Positions 23,346 through 34,600 of a DNA stretch of 64,000 bases are shown here, piece by piece. Position 1 is the stretch's first letter, and each line of letters starts with the position of its first letter. A model generated the notes under the pieces. It did not search any database, was not told the origin of the DNA, and saw nothing but the letters and a program-made list of their open reading frames with translations. Source of the stretch: Isoetes taiwanensis (lineage: Eukaryota; Streptophyta; Lycopodiopsida; Isoetales; Isoetaceae); assembly GCA_021234155.1 (NCBI GenBank), contig JAJEKV010000114.1:186001-250000 (forward strand). Direction: 5' to 3'. The translations under genes and the position numbers were made by a program.

Positions 23346-24430
23346 CATATCTTGTCATGGCCACGTGGCGCCTCCTTAGAGGCTGAAAGCGTGGTCATGT
23401 CAGCAACCCGCACTGCCACGTCATGGAGGGCATGGCCCACACGTGACAGAAGTTTATTATTGCACTTTTACGAGGTTCGAGGGTGCAGCCAGAATTAACT
23501 GCACCCTCTTCCTATCCCCCCCGACCATTCTTCCTCCCCTGTTTTCTCTGATCACTCTTCGAGCTCTGTATTTTCCTTAAAGCCGCTTTTTCCGATCGGC
23601 GATCGATCGAACCGAGCCATTCCAAGGCCATCTTATGACAAGGCGTGGTCGACGGATCGGGGCGCTTCCAAATACCGTTCTCGCCAGAGATTGAGTGTTC
23701 GAGCTTCGTTCTTCGCCTCGAAGAAGAAAGTGAGGCCCTTTTTAGTGCTTTTTTAGTTTTCTCTAAGTCCTTTCTTGCATTTTTACTTATATTCTCGTTG
23801 TTAGAGGCTCTTATTAATCCCCGATACAATTTACAGGCCCGACAAATCCTTATTCACGCTTTATAAACGACTATACCCACATGGAATCGAACACGGAAGC
23901 CTCCTCCTCATCCAAAGAAATCCGGTATGTTTTTGTAATATCATACCCTTTTTAATCTCATTTCTCTGACTTGTTCTCTGTTTTCTCATTAATCTCATTT
24001 GTCTCCAATTGTTCTCTGTTTTCTCATTAATCTCACTAATCTCTCTGTTATCTGTTTTCCTTTTGTATTGTTTTCTGTTTTTGTTATCTTTTTCTTGCTT
24101 GTGGTTGAATTGAATACATTGTACAGGCAAAAGTGAGAATAGTGGTTAGAGTAGTAGCAAGCAACCGAGATGTCACTCATCGAGAGGCAGTGTTAGGAAG
24201 TAAGATATTGCGAGCATTAACGTAAGAGATTCACTAAAAAGATATAGCTAAACCGTCTAAGAATGTTTCATAACAAAACATAACTAGGAATGTTTTTCTC
24301 CCAAGAAGAACTAAGAATAGGAATTGCTTCACGACCGCATTTCTAACTCACAAAGATATCCTCCTCCACTGCGGGAGACATGCGGGAGTGGCGAGTTGAG
24401 AATACCCTTCAACAACAGTCCAGAGTACAT
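23346..24430. other. Transposon interior without a recognised gene
   Basis: Short ORFs on both strands (23,512-24,180) lack motifs. GC content rises near 23,400-23,600, and TTAATCTCATTT-like units repeat near 23,950-24,040. This could hold the first exon of the plus-strand gene. Confidence 0.4.
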
Positions 24431-24435
24431 GCCTT

Positions 24436-25465
24436 CTTCTCGACTCACGAGTCGAGAACTTCCTCGACTTCAGGCGAGAAGAGGGAGTGTACACACTGAC
24501 CTGCTGGGCGGTTGAGGGATTCTCGACTCACCGAAAGATTGCACCGCGGCTACCCAATGTCTTCACATTCTTTTTTTAAGCTTTGCAGCCTTTCTCGACT
24601 TCGTGAGTCGAGAATGTCATCTACCGCAATGGCCCTTTGTGCGGTCCTAAAGTGCCTCCCACCCGGGCCTGAGTCACTCTCCTTCGAACCATGCTCATCG
24701 AATATTGCGAAGAGGACTGGCTCCGACTGGGTGGAGGCCTCGGCGATTAATCGACTTTTCTAGGCTTCGTGAGTCGAAAACGAGGCTCTAGTGCACTCTA
24801 GAGCTGGCCTGCAAGCAGTCTTAACCACTCTCCTTCTATCTTCCTCGGACATTGCGAAGGGAAGTGGTTTTGACCGTCTGCCTGAGCCAACTCTTAGCAA
24901 CCAATTCTCACATGTGGTGGTGCAGATGGCCTCTACCCAATCAAAGACCGCCTCCTTCAAACCATCTTAGGGTGAATATTGGCGAAGGGGATGGGCTCTG
25001 ATTGGGTGGAGGCCTCTACAACTAACCACAGGGAAACCACAGAGCTTGCTGTATGCATTCTCGGCTCGCGAGTCGGGAATGCCTTACCCAACCGGCACTC
25101 CATGTGTACCATCCGGAGTTCTCGATGGCTAAGGCATTCTCGACTTTGCGAAGTCGAGAATGTAGACATCGGTTAACAATGCGATTCTCATTCTCGACTA
25201 GTGGTCGAAATCCTCTAGCCACCAAGCATGTAGACAGGAAGCCAAGCATTCTCGACTCGCAAGTCGAGAATCCCTTACAGCCAATTCTCCTGTCGAGAAT
25301 CCCTTACAGCCAAGGCTTGCATTCTCTACAACTACTGCACTTTCGTTCTCCTGTTTTTTTAGTCCCAAGTGCCTCTAGCCCATGCGAGCCACTCTCCTTC
25401 GAACCATCTTCCTCGAATATTGCGAAGAGGAGTGGTTCCGACTGGGTGGAGGCCCCTCCGACTAA
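24436..25465. repeat. Repeat block: palindromes alternating with an 80-base unit
   Basis: Eight or more variants of the palindrome CTCGACTCGCGAGTCGAG (around 24,440, 24,523, 24,592, 24,765, 25,062, 25,138, 25,192, 25,249) alternate with about four diverged copies of an 80-base unit. The unit carries CTCCTTCGAACCAT, ATTGCGAAG and GACTGGGTGGAGGCC (near 24,670, 24,830, 24,955 and 25,385). It has no certain protein; open frames exist because the units lack stops. Confidence 0.85.
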
Positions 25466-25768
25466 CTACAAGAGGATGCATTTGAACCGCATCTCCTGGG
25501 CCTTAGACCTAGCCTGATCTATGTACAACATTCCAAGAAAACAGTCCAAGAAAAAATACACCTAAAACGGAACTGTTCTTTACCCCCGATCCATTGTTTC
25601 ATCGCCGAGCATCTCTCAACCCAGAGAGTAAATCATCTCTCGTTGAAAAAAAAATGTTGGACAAGGAAACGATGAATCCGGCCGAGCTTATCGGCCAGTT
25701 CCATTATTTAAACACGACGGCATGTTCTACAAGCGAAAATAACATAGGCATCTCTCAAACTCACCTCT

Positions 25769-25999
25769 TCACCAGTAATTCCTTGGGCCATCAGATCCTG
25801 CGGATCCCGCAGCCTCACCTAGAGTCTTTGCTTCTTCTGTCGGTCTCATCAAGAGTGTATTCGCATCTAATACTTGTGTCACTGCGATTCTCGCGTATCC
25901 CCGTTCCATGGCGCAGCAGTGTAGAGTTCCCGTGTCTGGCAGCTCCTCTCCGCTTCCTACCTTAGCTCCGTGCTCATCGATCAAATCAACTGCTTGCAA
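25769..25999 (-). pseudogene. Tnp1/En-Spm-tail-like (DUF8039-type) fragment
   Basis: The minus-strand frame reads VDLIDEHGAKVGSGEEL, then RIAVTQVLDANTLLMRP and LGEAAGSAGS. This resembles the small all-beta domain often attached to plant CACTA transposase genes and some plant host proteins (V-L-x-G-x-x-V-A-x-G, later L-P and A-G-x-x-V-x-W-P). It is short, isolated and not joined to other domains. The similarity is judged by eye. Confidence 0.4.
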
Positions 26000-27200
26000 T
26001 AGGACGCGCGGTCAGGAAAAACACACATATGCAAGGCGCTGTTAGCAGCTTACCGCGTCGCGGCGCCATTCCGGAAGTCGCTTACAGTCGATGCTCGCCT
26101 CCGAACTCAAGGTCGCCAATGCCGCAGTCAAGATAAACTACGCTCCGCTCACTAAGTCCCTTGATGTGATTAAATTTCGAAATAGTGTTTGGGCGGGCTA
26201 AAGGCGACCGTGCTGTACCCTTAGCCCGCTTTTTTTCATAAATGATTGCATGTCCTTAAATTCAAACTAAAGAACACGCCCGATCTTTTTTACATGCAGT
26301 CCTAAAACTCACAACGCGCGGAGGAAACTTAATTTACAGAAGGGTCCGATCAGGAAGAGGATGAGGGGGCATACAGACATGGCGACTTCAGCCCAAGAAG
26401 CGGTAGGAGGGAGGGGATGCTAGTTCTAGCGGCACCAAGAAGAAGAAGACAAACACCCTGTGAGCTCGAGATTTATCTTTTGTCGAATACCTTAAGCGAT
26501 CCATCCTTTCTTCTTGCAAAGATTCACCGCTGACTCACTAGTGATCATCGGCGAACTCCGTTCTTAGGCCATCGAGGGACTAGAGACGAGCTTCTTGACA
26601 CACCAGCCAGATTCTTGGTGGTATGTCGAGGTATCAACAAGTGGGAAGGAGAAAGATCTGTTTCTCCACCAAAGAGACAAGAAGAGCTCCTGAGACAAGT
26701 ACAAGAAAATCGGTGTTGTGCTCTCCGGCTCCCGCCGATTCAAGCATTTAACACTACATGTCAAGGGACCGGAAGAGTAAGTTCTATCACACCAAAAATT
26801 ATCGGGTTTCAAATTATTCTCACTCTTCCATGAGCAAGGCTGAAGGGCACCAAAAAGGCAGCGCCTTTAAATTGTCGAACCTTGGGGTGGAAAGATCTGG
26901 AAGGGATGAAGGAGGCCGAACCCTAACATCCAGGGAGCTTGGAATGGAGATTTCCGAGTCGGGGAAAAAGCTGCTTCAATACGGGGAGCTTCACTTCTAC
27001 TTTGCTCAAGACTCTACAACACTCTGCGATGGGGAATGAAGTTGTGGTTCATACAAGAAAAAAAGTCCGCCAAAGACCAAAGATGGAGAAGATGACACCA
27101 CACGGGAGGAATCGATGACGAAGGGGCGAAGATATGGTCGAGTCCCCAATAATGGATCCGGATGATCGATCAGGATTTCACGCGAGAGGGGCCTGACGAA
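26000..27200. other. Transposon interior, unrecognised
   Basis: Plus-strand frames at 26,615-27,039 are protein-like in places (SGRDEGGRTLTSRELGMEIS) but carry no known motif. Possible exons of the plus-strand gene set. Confidence 0.35.
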
Positions 27201-27201
27201 A

Positions 27202-28307
27202 ATGGAGCGGCCCGGCTCCGATATTATCCGTTGGGAATATCACACAAAACGCTGGCTGGACATTAGGGCGGTGAAGGTTTGCACGAGGAGATGCCGTCTT
27301 GTTCAACCACGGAATTTAATCCAGCACATCTTTGGAGATTCTGAACGATGGTGCGACATCCCGTTGCGCATCCAATGCTGCGGATGTCATACCTTTTTAA
27401 GCAGATCGGCCGGTCGGTTGTTCACCGAAGTCCGAGGAAGACCTCGAAGGGAAAAAGACGTCCGGTTACTGGTAGTGGGCGGTCGCATTCGAGTGAGGGC
27501 GCAAAGTATTGCGACGGAGAAGCGAGGTGCCGCAAAGGATCAAGGATAGATATGCCAAGCGAGAGTCTGCGAGTTCTTTTCGCGAAACGCCCGACGGCGA
27601 ATCGGCCAGCATTAGCCACCGCTGAACACAATAGCGGCGAGTGCCCGCCTACGTAAGGTAAATAACTCGATTCTTTCCATTCTCGACTTCGCGAGTCGAA
27701 AAGCCAGGGAACACGTAAAAATCAAAGGATCGCGAGCTTTCGACTTCAGCGAAGTCGAAAACGTAAAGTAAAAGAAAATTAGATTTCAAGGGACTTTCTC
27801 GACTTCGCGAGTGAAACCCCGGGCTACTATTTACCGTTTATTTGGTGTTTGTAGATACTATCATGCTCGACATTGGTACATTGATGAATGCAGCCCTTAT
27901 CCCACGGATCATACACGCCAGGCAACGATGGAAAGCATTGGGTTGTCCTCGGCGTCCTAAAGGAAACAGGCTCCCTCGGATAAGTGGAAGACCTTTGAGA
28001 AACTATGCGATATGTTCTCACTGGCGGAGGGCCGGAAGATGATGAGGGAGAGGATGAAGAGGAGAAGAAGAAGAGAACACCAAGGAAAGGCGGGGAGTCT
28101 CTCTCGACCAATATGACCTCATTCTTAGCACCGAGGCGGTGCGGGAGAAATGGACCCGAGATATGGGCTCAATGGACAAGAGGCAAGCCGGCGGGCGGCA
28201 ATGGAGAATTTCCATCCGTGCCGGACCCCAAGTTGTTTGACAAGCAGTTCATGAAGAGGATACGAGGGCCTCATGGACAAAGAAACGCTTTGACACGCAA
28301 GGCGTAA
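27202..28307 (+). pseudogene. Unrecognised plus-strand ORFs of the transposon
   Basis: Two open blocks. The first (27,202-27,549) contains IQCCGCHTF, a possible CxxC pair, and a basic Arg-rich tail. The second (28,005-28,307) starts with an acidic DDEGEDEEEKKK run followed by a basic region. Palindromes at 27,680, 27,738 and 27,795 sit between them, behind an AAGGTAAATAA that could be a splice donor. No family is assigned. Confidence 0.35.
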
Positions 28308-29493
28308 TCTTGGATGGAACAATCACGCTAAGGAAGACTAGGAGTTCTAAAATGCAGACGCAAAGGATTATGCCACGGTCCTAAAGCGGCGGCGATGTTA
28401 GAAGAAGAAGCATCACGGAGTTACGCAACGTTGCATCTAATGAATACCATGACTTTGATTATTACAAGGAAAAGGCTGCCCTTGATGAGGAAGACATCAA
28501 GGAATTGAACCGCCTATGTCAACCCTACATCAACACCAAGCTAAGCGTAGCGTCAAAACCCTTCCTTTCCCCGAGCGTGCTATGGCAATTCAAGAGGAAG
28601 CTTGGATTCGGGGTGGTCCCATTTAAGGCCGACGATAGCTCCCCCCATTTCTGGTAACTTTGGGACACAAGGGATTTGATGGTCTGGAACTGGCACCTGG
28701 ACCAGTGGCACTATTTGTCATCAATATGATCGAAGACCCCACCCTTTTTATGACAAAGCCGACATAGAGCGAGTGGTACAAGGCGGTTCACGGACATGAC
28801 CGACTGGATACTTTCGGTTTCCTTTGTCTTTTGCATGCTTGGGGCAATCGGACAAATCTTTGTCTCCCAATGGGCAGTTGATATTAACTTCACCAACAAG
28901 ATCATGTACTCCATATACCTAACTTGATCATGAGTGTAGACTTGGCTTGCCGAAGGCACCAAGCTTTGCCAACATAGTTTTGGTTTTGATTTCAAGATCG
29001 GCTGTAGACCTGGATAAGTGGTGGTCTAGCGAGCATCATTATCTCGACAAGTTCATGATCTCTCAAGAGCAGATGGAACCCTGGAAGGGGGGCAGATTTA
29101 TGGAGGATGTTCCATCGATGGACAAGGTCAGCAAAGATGGTGCGACAGGTCCTATACATAGAATTCCTATCCGGCCAAGAGTTATCAAGTACTTCATAAC
29201 CAGCTTGGTCGAGGAAGATCAAATTGTATGCGAGTGGTACATGAATGGCTGTTCTCTCTCGGGGGCTATCTTTGTTTGGAATGAAACCTATATCCGTGGT
29301 TGGAAATAAGGACATGGTTGAAACCATTCGGTCATACCTGGATCTGCTTCATGAGCATTTCAAGGGGAGGAAGACAAATGGAAGCAGTAAAGACGACGAG
29401 GACGAGGGAGACCAAGCGGACGTAGACGTGAATGTCGAAGGTTTAGACAAGGATGCTGCCGAACACATTCTTGAGAATCTGAGATTGAGGTGA
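28308..29493 (+). pseudogene. Unrecognised broken gene in the transposon
   Basis: Pieces in shifting frames read like one protein: YKEKAALDEEDIKELNRLC (28,466), SPSVLWQFKRKLGFGVVPF (28,571), then a longer open block at 28,947-29,309 (WWSSEHHYLDKFMISQ, IRPRVIKYFITSLVEEDQI). An acidic piece at 29,380-29,493 ends in a GGTGAGTTT donor-like site. I do not recognise the family. It may be the second conserved protein of this transposon type. Confidence 0.4.
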
Positions 29494-29511
29494 GTTTACT
29501 TTGCTCTATCG

Positions 29512-29595
29512 GTGTTTCTCGACTCGCGAGTCGAGAAAACTCGTTTCCTTTCAATACCTTTTCTTTTCATTCTCGACTCGCGAAATCGAAAAACT
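29512..29595. repeat. Perfect CTCGACTCGCGAGTCGAG palindrome and a variant
   Basis: The copy at about 29,517-29,536 is a perfect palindrome. A second, with one arm mutated (CTCGACTCGCGAAATCGAAA), lies at about 29,571-29,591. Both directly follow a donor-like GGTGAG, suggesting an intronic position. Confidence 0.9.
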
Positions 29596-29739
29596 TCGTT
29601 CCTTTCGGCCGATGATATCATTTCGGGGAGTTCCATGTCAATGACTCGGATCATTGTCATTGGATACCGGCGGTTCACGTCGCGAGGAGGAGAATGCACT
29701 CCTCAAAGACAATCCAGAGCAAGACACTGCTCACAGCCA

Positions 29740-30471
29740 GAAAGGACCCGAAAAGATAATGATCCCGCATTTGGATCCCGATGAACCGGAAATATGGTCA
29801 GAGCCAAACTCCAACTGGGATCCAGCTGGTCCCGCCAAGCTCGTAATATTTGACGCCAATGGAGTATTAGCCGCAGTATACCACGATAAAGACGCCCCGA
29901 GATTAACACCTCGCATCCCGCCGAACGGAGCATAAAATAGTGTATCCGAGACCTAGAGCTAAGGAAATTGTTGAATGGTGCCCGAACGGGATTGAAGTGG
30001 GCATATGGTCTTGTATGGCAAAGAAAAATATTGTCAATGTTCTTGGTGTTCTCGGCATTTCAGTTTTGAAGTTCAAGTTCGTTTGGGGAAGCGAAAGGGT
30101 CGAGCATGTGTCGGACCTCGATCCAGCCATCACAAAGGGGAAGCCTATAATGGTGAAAAGGCTGGACAGGGTTTATGAGCAATTCCAGGACTATGGCAAA
30201 CACAACACGCGGCGATCATAGACGACTCCTCGCCTACAAGTGCTATCATAACGCCAAAAATACAATCATTGCTAAGCCATATCGACTGAAGAATATGAGA
30301 GACGGATAGGTGGTTGTCCTTCGGACTGTGTCCTGTCTTGGCGGAATTCCTCTTTGCCATTCTTGTCGCCGATGTGATTAGGAACTATCCGAGCCTCACG
30401 GAACCCGATCCAGAGAGCAAGGCGATCATGAAAGCTATGGACGACAAATATTTTGGTGAACAAGAAGAGTG
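29740..30471 (+). pseudogene. FCP1/NIF-type HAD phosphatase domain, frameshifted
   Basis: The reading frame gives KLVIFDANGVLAAVY (about 29,839-29,883), matching the first HAD motif of the plant FCP1-like group, where DxNG replaces DxDG/T. After a frame change come RPRAKEIVEWCPNGIEVGIWS (in pieces, about 29,945-30,015) and AKKNIVNVL, then KPIMVKRLDRVYEQF. After another shift comes AAIIDDSSPTSAI (about 30,209), the DD motif, and a tail ending at a stop near 30,471. FCP1-type enzymes dephosphorylate serine in RNA polymerase II tails and other proteins. At least two frameshifts make this copy non-functional. It lies inside the 11.8 kb transposon, so it is either a captured host domain or a regular cargo. 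Confidence 0.75.
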
Positions 30472-30574
30472 ACCTCTGCTTTCAGATAGTCAAATTGTGT
30501 GAATATTGTAAACAAACGTGAACACATGTATTGAACATTTTGTAATGAATATACTTGTATATTGAGTTTTCGAT

Positions 30575-30780
30575 GCCTTTCTCGACTCACGAAGTCGAAA
30601 GGCATGCTTGTCCTGTTGATGAGACCATTTGTATGTTTGATTGTGTGACCGATGCAGCCACAATCTATTATGATAATGCTTCGTTGCGTTTCGGGCCTTT
30701 CTCGACTTCGCGAGTCGAAAAGGCACCGGTTGTACTTTCACTTTTATGGGCCTTTCTCGACTCGCGAAGTCGAAAAGACA
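30575..30780. repeat. Three palindrome copies downstream of the phosphatase-like gene
   Basis: TTTCTCGACT-CACGA-AGTCGAAA at about 30,578, TTTCTCGACTTCGCGAGTCG at about 30,699 and TTTCTCGACTCGCGAAGTCG at about 30,753. The centre varies between CGCG and TTCGCG forms, but arm complementarity is mostly kept. Confidence 0.9.
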
Positions 30781-30859
30781 CTACTTCCCACGCATTGGAT
30801 GCGGTTGTATCAAAATGAATGTTCTCCATTGTAATTTGATTTCAACATTCTTTTCTTCG

Positions 30860-31418
30860 CTTTGACTAATGGCACCGTAATTGTTAATCATACTCTCCTT
30901 GCTCCGGTGGTTCGGTACACGATCCGACACCAGCACGTCCCGGGCATCCGCAGAGACCGCTCCAGGCGGCACGTATCCCGCTCAAGGAAGAAATACCGTT
31001 TCGGCACGAGATCCCGGTCCGCGCTACACTCTTGCCCGGCCTTTGGGATAAGGTTGCTCTCCTTAGAATTGAGAGGTTGCTTCGCTACACCCCTCGGGAT
31101 AAAGAAACGGTGAAGAACAAAGAGAAAGTCCAGGAAGCTCAAAGCATCTTGCAAGCATTGCATAACATCCACGGAGGTTGGGGAAGGAGCATATTCGATG
31201 GAAGGCTGCGGGAGGCGAGTGGAGCAGTCGGGTGGACAGGTCTGCCGGTAGCTCCAGAGGCACCTCCACGTGAGGCATTCCACACTCTTCAGGTTGCCCC
31301 CAAGGCTTACAGTCGGCGTGAAGAAGCGCCGCAAGTTAATCCCCTAAGGTGGACCACCTACCACGATGATGTAACTGTAGTGACAGCAAGACCGCCATGG
31401 TCTCTGCGTCCGATGTAA
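30860..31418 (+). pseudogene. Unrecognised ORF near the transposon right end
   Basis: The open block 31,032-31,418 contains RIERLLRYTPRDKETVKNKEK and a proline/arginine-rich tail with no known family. It ends 256 bases before the transposon terminus. One further decayed palindrome (TTCTCGACTCGCTAACC) lies at about 31,523. Confidence 0.35.
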
Positions 31419-31684
31419 AATACATTGTACCTATTCAATTTATTAATAAAAATTCTCTTTCAACTAGATCTTTGGTTTCAATCTTTAATGAATTTCCTTT
31501 GTTTCAGTTGCATTGTTCTTGTTCTCGACTCGCTAACCAGAGAAAACTGGAGCAAAGCTTGGATGCAGAGTTTTAGACAAAAATTCGAATTAAGGATAGT
31601 TTTCGGGTCGGGGTGCTCCTTTTTATGTAAATTAACAGGGTTCCAAAAAAAAATGGGAATGGAATGAGTCCCACTTTAATTAAA

Positions 31685-34600
31685 TATGACTTTGAGGCTC
31701 ACACAGATCTGAGAAGTTTCATGACTCCTTCTGTAAAAATGTTTCCACAACCCAATTTGAGCATTATTTTATGCAAGAAACTCCTCTGATACTCATAAGC
31801 CTTGGTAAAATCTAGCTTTAGAAAGGCCACCTCTTAACCTATTTTTCCAACCTAGTGCAAATCTTCGAATGTTCGGGATACTCCTACCTGGCAAAATGCC
31901 AGATTGGGCTTGTGAGATGCCTTCAGCTAAAATTGGCTTAGTCTTCTCTGCCATAGCCCTAGCTATGATTTTATAGAATGCAGATAATAGTGTGATGGGA
32001 CTCTAGTCATTGATTGTGCTTGGCTTCTTACACTTGGGTACCAATGAAATACATCATGTGTTCAACCTTGGGTTTGGATTTTCAGCTTGCATAAAGTCTG
32101 TATATGTAGAAGAGATATCATCCTTACTCCATTTCCAATTGCATTAGTAGAATTCCATAAGAATTCTATCCATACTAGATATTTATTTTTAGCCAGTACA
32201 AAAGTGGCCTTTTAATAGTCCTCAATAAAGAGGAAGACTTAGTATATCTTGCTGGTTAGAGTTTATTATGGGTGAGACTTTTGAAACCATCAGCTCTTTG
32301 AAGGTTTCTTGAAATGGTAAATTGTGTTCCCCAAAGAAAGCATAAAAAATGGTTATATAAGTACCTTTTGAGATCCCCTGCAGATTTGAGAATCGAACCA
32401 TCATCTAAAGTGATGGATGATAGTGTGGATGACCTCTTCTTTTCTTTAATTGTCTTAAAGAAAAACTTTATGCATTTATCAGCTTCTTTTAACGAGGTCA
32501 ATCCTGTTGTTTTCAACTATCTTGACTTCTTCTAATGTCTCTATCTATTCTATTATCCCCTTCTCCTCCATCCCATCATTGGGGCCCAATGCTCTAAGTG
32601 AGTGGAGCTGGCTGTAAAGGTAATCTAGCTCTTCCCCTTCTTTTTGCACTTTAGCTCTACCCCAGCTTTTGGCATAATTTGTTATATCTAAAAGAGTTGT
32701 TATCATGGTTTCTATACCAGTTCCCATTCTTATCGACTGCCATATGCTTTTGCAGGCATCCACAAATTCTGGATCTTTCAAATATCTGGTATTTAATTTG
32801 AATACTGGTTTAGAAGGTACAAAATTGCACTTCTTAGTAGATATCACATGTGGATTTTGATCTGAGATAGCATTTAATTGGTTCGACCTATGACGGTTTG
32901 GGAGGATGGATAAAGCCATGTCATTCATATAGCATCTATCATGTCTTGCATACGTCTTCACTGTTCCTGCCCATCCATTACACCATGTAAATCCATTATC
33001 TCCGTCCAACCCATAAAGCCCATATCCTCTAGCAATTTACACCATTAAAGTTTCTCAAACCCATGCACAATTTCAGTAGATGCCCCTTGTCTATCCTCAG
33101 CTGCCTCCACCATTTTGAAGTCTCTTGTCATAAGCCAAGCTACCTGGTTTTCAAAGCCTTCCAATCTACGTCTACGAGTAGCCTATAAAGCATCTCTGCC
33201 CCCGGGGTTGTTATGGGTATAAATATTCACCAAACCACATATTCTATTCATGTTGCCATAAAATTATAGCCCACTTACCAAATCTGTCTACCCGTGAATC
33301 ACATACTTTTATGTCCTTTATCCAGGTGACCAGAGTGCCTGTGATAGAGGTATCTTTTACTGCAGCAATACCCACGTATTCTTTACCTCCTCCTTGATTG
33401 CATTTGATAACCTGCTTTTCTTGTCTTCCAAGGATTTTACTCCCCTGATATTCCAGCTAAGGATCTTATTTGGAGACGCTTTTTACTTCTTTTCCCATTT
33501 TTTTTTCTTGTTACTCTAGGGGGATTTTCGTCCACCATATTCTCCTCTTCCATTCGAAGGTCAGCCCACAAATTTTTGTATGATGGGAGAACGCTCTCTA
33601 TAGCAGCCAACTCCTCATATACTACAATATCTCCTTGATTTCCTTTTACCTTTTTTGGCAATGCCTCCTCTGAATTTGTTACTTCTTCAATGTACCGAGA
33701 GAAAAAATTGTTTACTTCAGAGACAATATGAGTGTTGAGAGATCCCTGAGGAGGGGATTTTGGGCGAGACCCTCCTGTTTCAAGCAATATTTCTGGTTCT
33801 CCCTTTTTCCTTGACCCTACCACTTCGCAAGTCTGACCATCTGTTTTCGATAAGTCCTCCATTATTGCCGAGAGTAGGCTTCGGTAATTGGTCTAATGTT
33901 TGGAATTGCAGCATTGCTGGGGTTGTGGGTTTCTCATCCCCAACTAGGAGCAATGGGGTGACTCATTGGAACTCCAGCACTTATGGGTGGATCTCCGGGA
34001 GCGCTCTGTGCTTGATATTGAGGAGCCATACCTTCTTTAGATCTTGCTTGGGGGTTCTCTTCCACCCCTTTGATTTTTAGATCTAGAAACATTCTTTATA
34101 TTTCTCATTTATTGGTCAATTTCAAAGGGAATTTCAAAGAGAAGTTGCCACTCTTAACTATCACCCCTTTGGGTATGCTTGCCTTTGCTAGAATGTCTAC
34201 ACAGATCTTTGGCTCTCTATCTATGGAATGTGAGATATATGTGCCTATTGTGTTAGCAATGACCTTTAAAAACTCAGGTATTAGCATGTCTGGAGGTAGG
34301 TATTCAATCTCCAATCAGCACGGGATTTTGATTGCCGACATTTGATGGGAGGAGAAGCCAGGAGATTAGTATTGATATAAGATATATTCTCCCATAAAAG
34401 AGCCCGTTGCACGAGCCACCATCTTATCAACTACGTCTTCACTATGAAATAAGATGAGAAAGAAGGTGCCACCTAGTGCCTTTAGACATTCATGCTAAGG
34501 TAAACCTAACTTTTTCCAGTGTGCCGACAGCCAGAATTCTAGTTTTCGGAAGTTCAGGGATCCTCCTATAAAGAATCCCATAACAGTTCATGATATCGAG

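Larger units (their letters stand above)
19912..31674. mobile_element. 11.8 kb DNA transposon with DUF7869-like transposase, inserted in a LINE
   Basis: The LINE RT frame breaks at TTTAATTAAA (19,902-19,911) and resumes after a second TTTAATTAAA (31,675-31,684). Joining the flanks with one copy restores YLIKYDFSVLFQGEP. The insert starts GTGGGAC and ends GTCCCAC. Because the duplication is palindromic, it can be read as 8, 9 or 10 bp, with termini AGTGGGAC/GTCCCACT in the 8-bp reading. Subterminal TGGGACTC is repeated inside the left end. Inside are a minus-strand transposase relic, plus-strand ORFs including a phosphatase-like gene, and a dense set of palindromic repeats. The superfamily is uncertain; 8-bp duplications would suit KDZ-like or hAT-like elements and 9-10 bp would suit Mutator-like ones. 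Confidence 0.85.

Noticed and set aside
23512-24180. Genes on either strand in the transposon centre
   Set aside because: Frames are short, overlapping and motifless.
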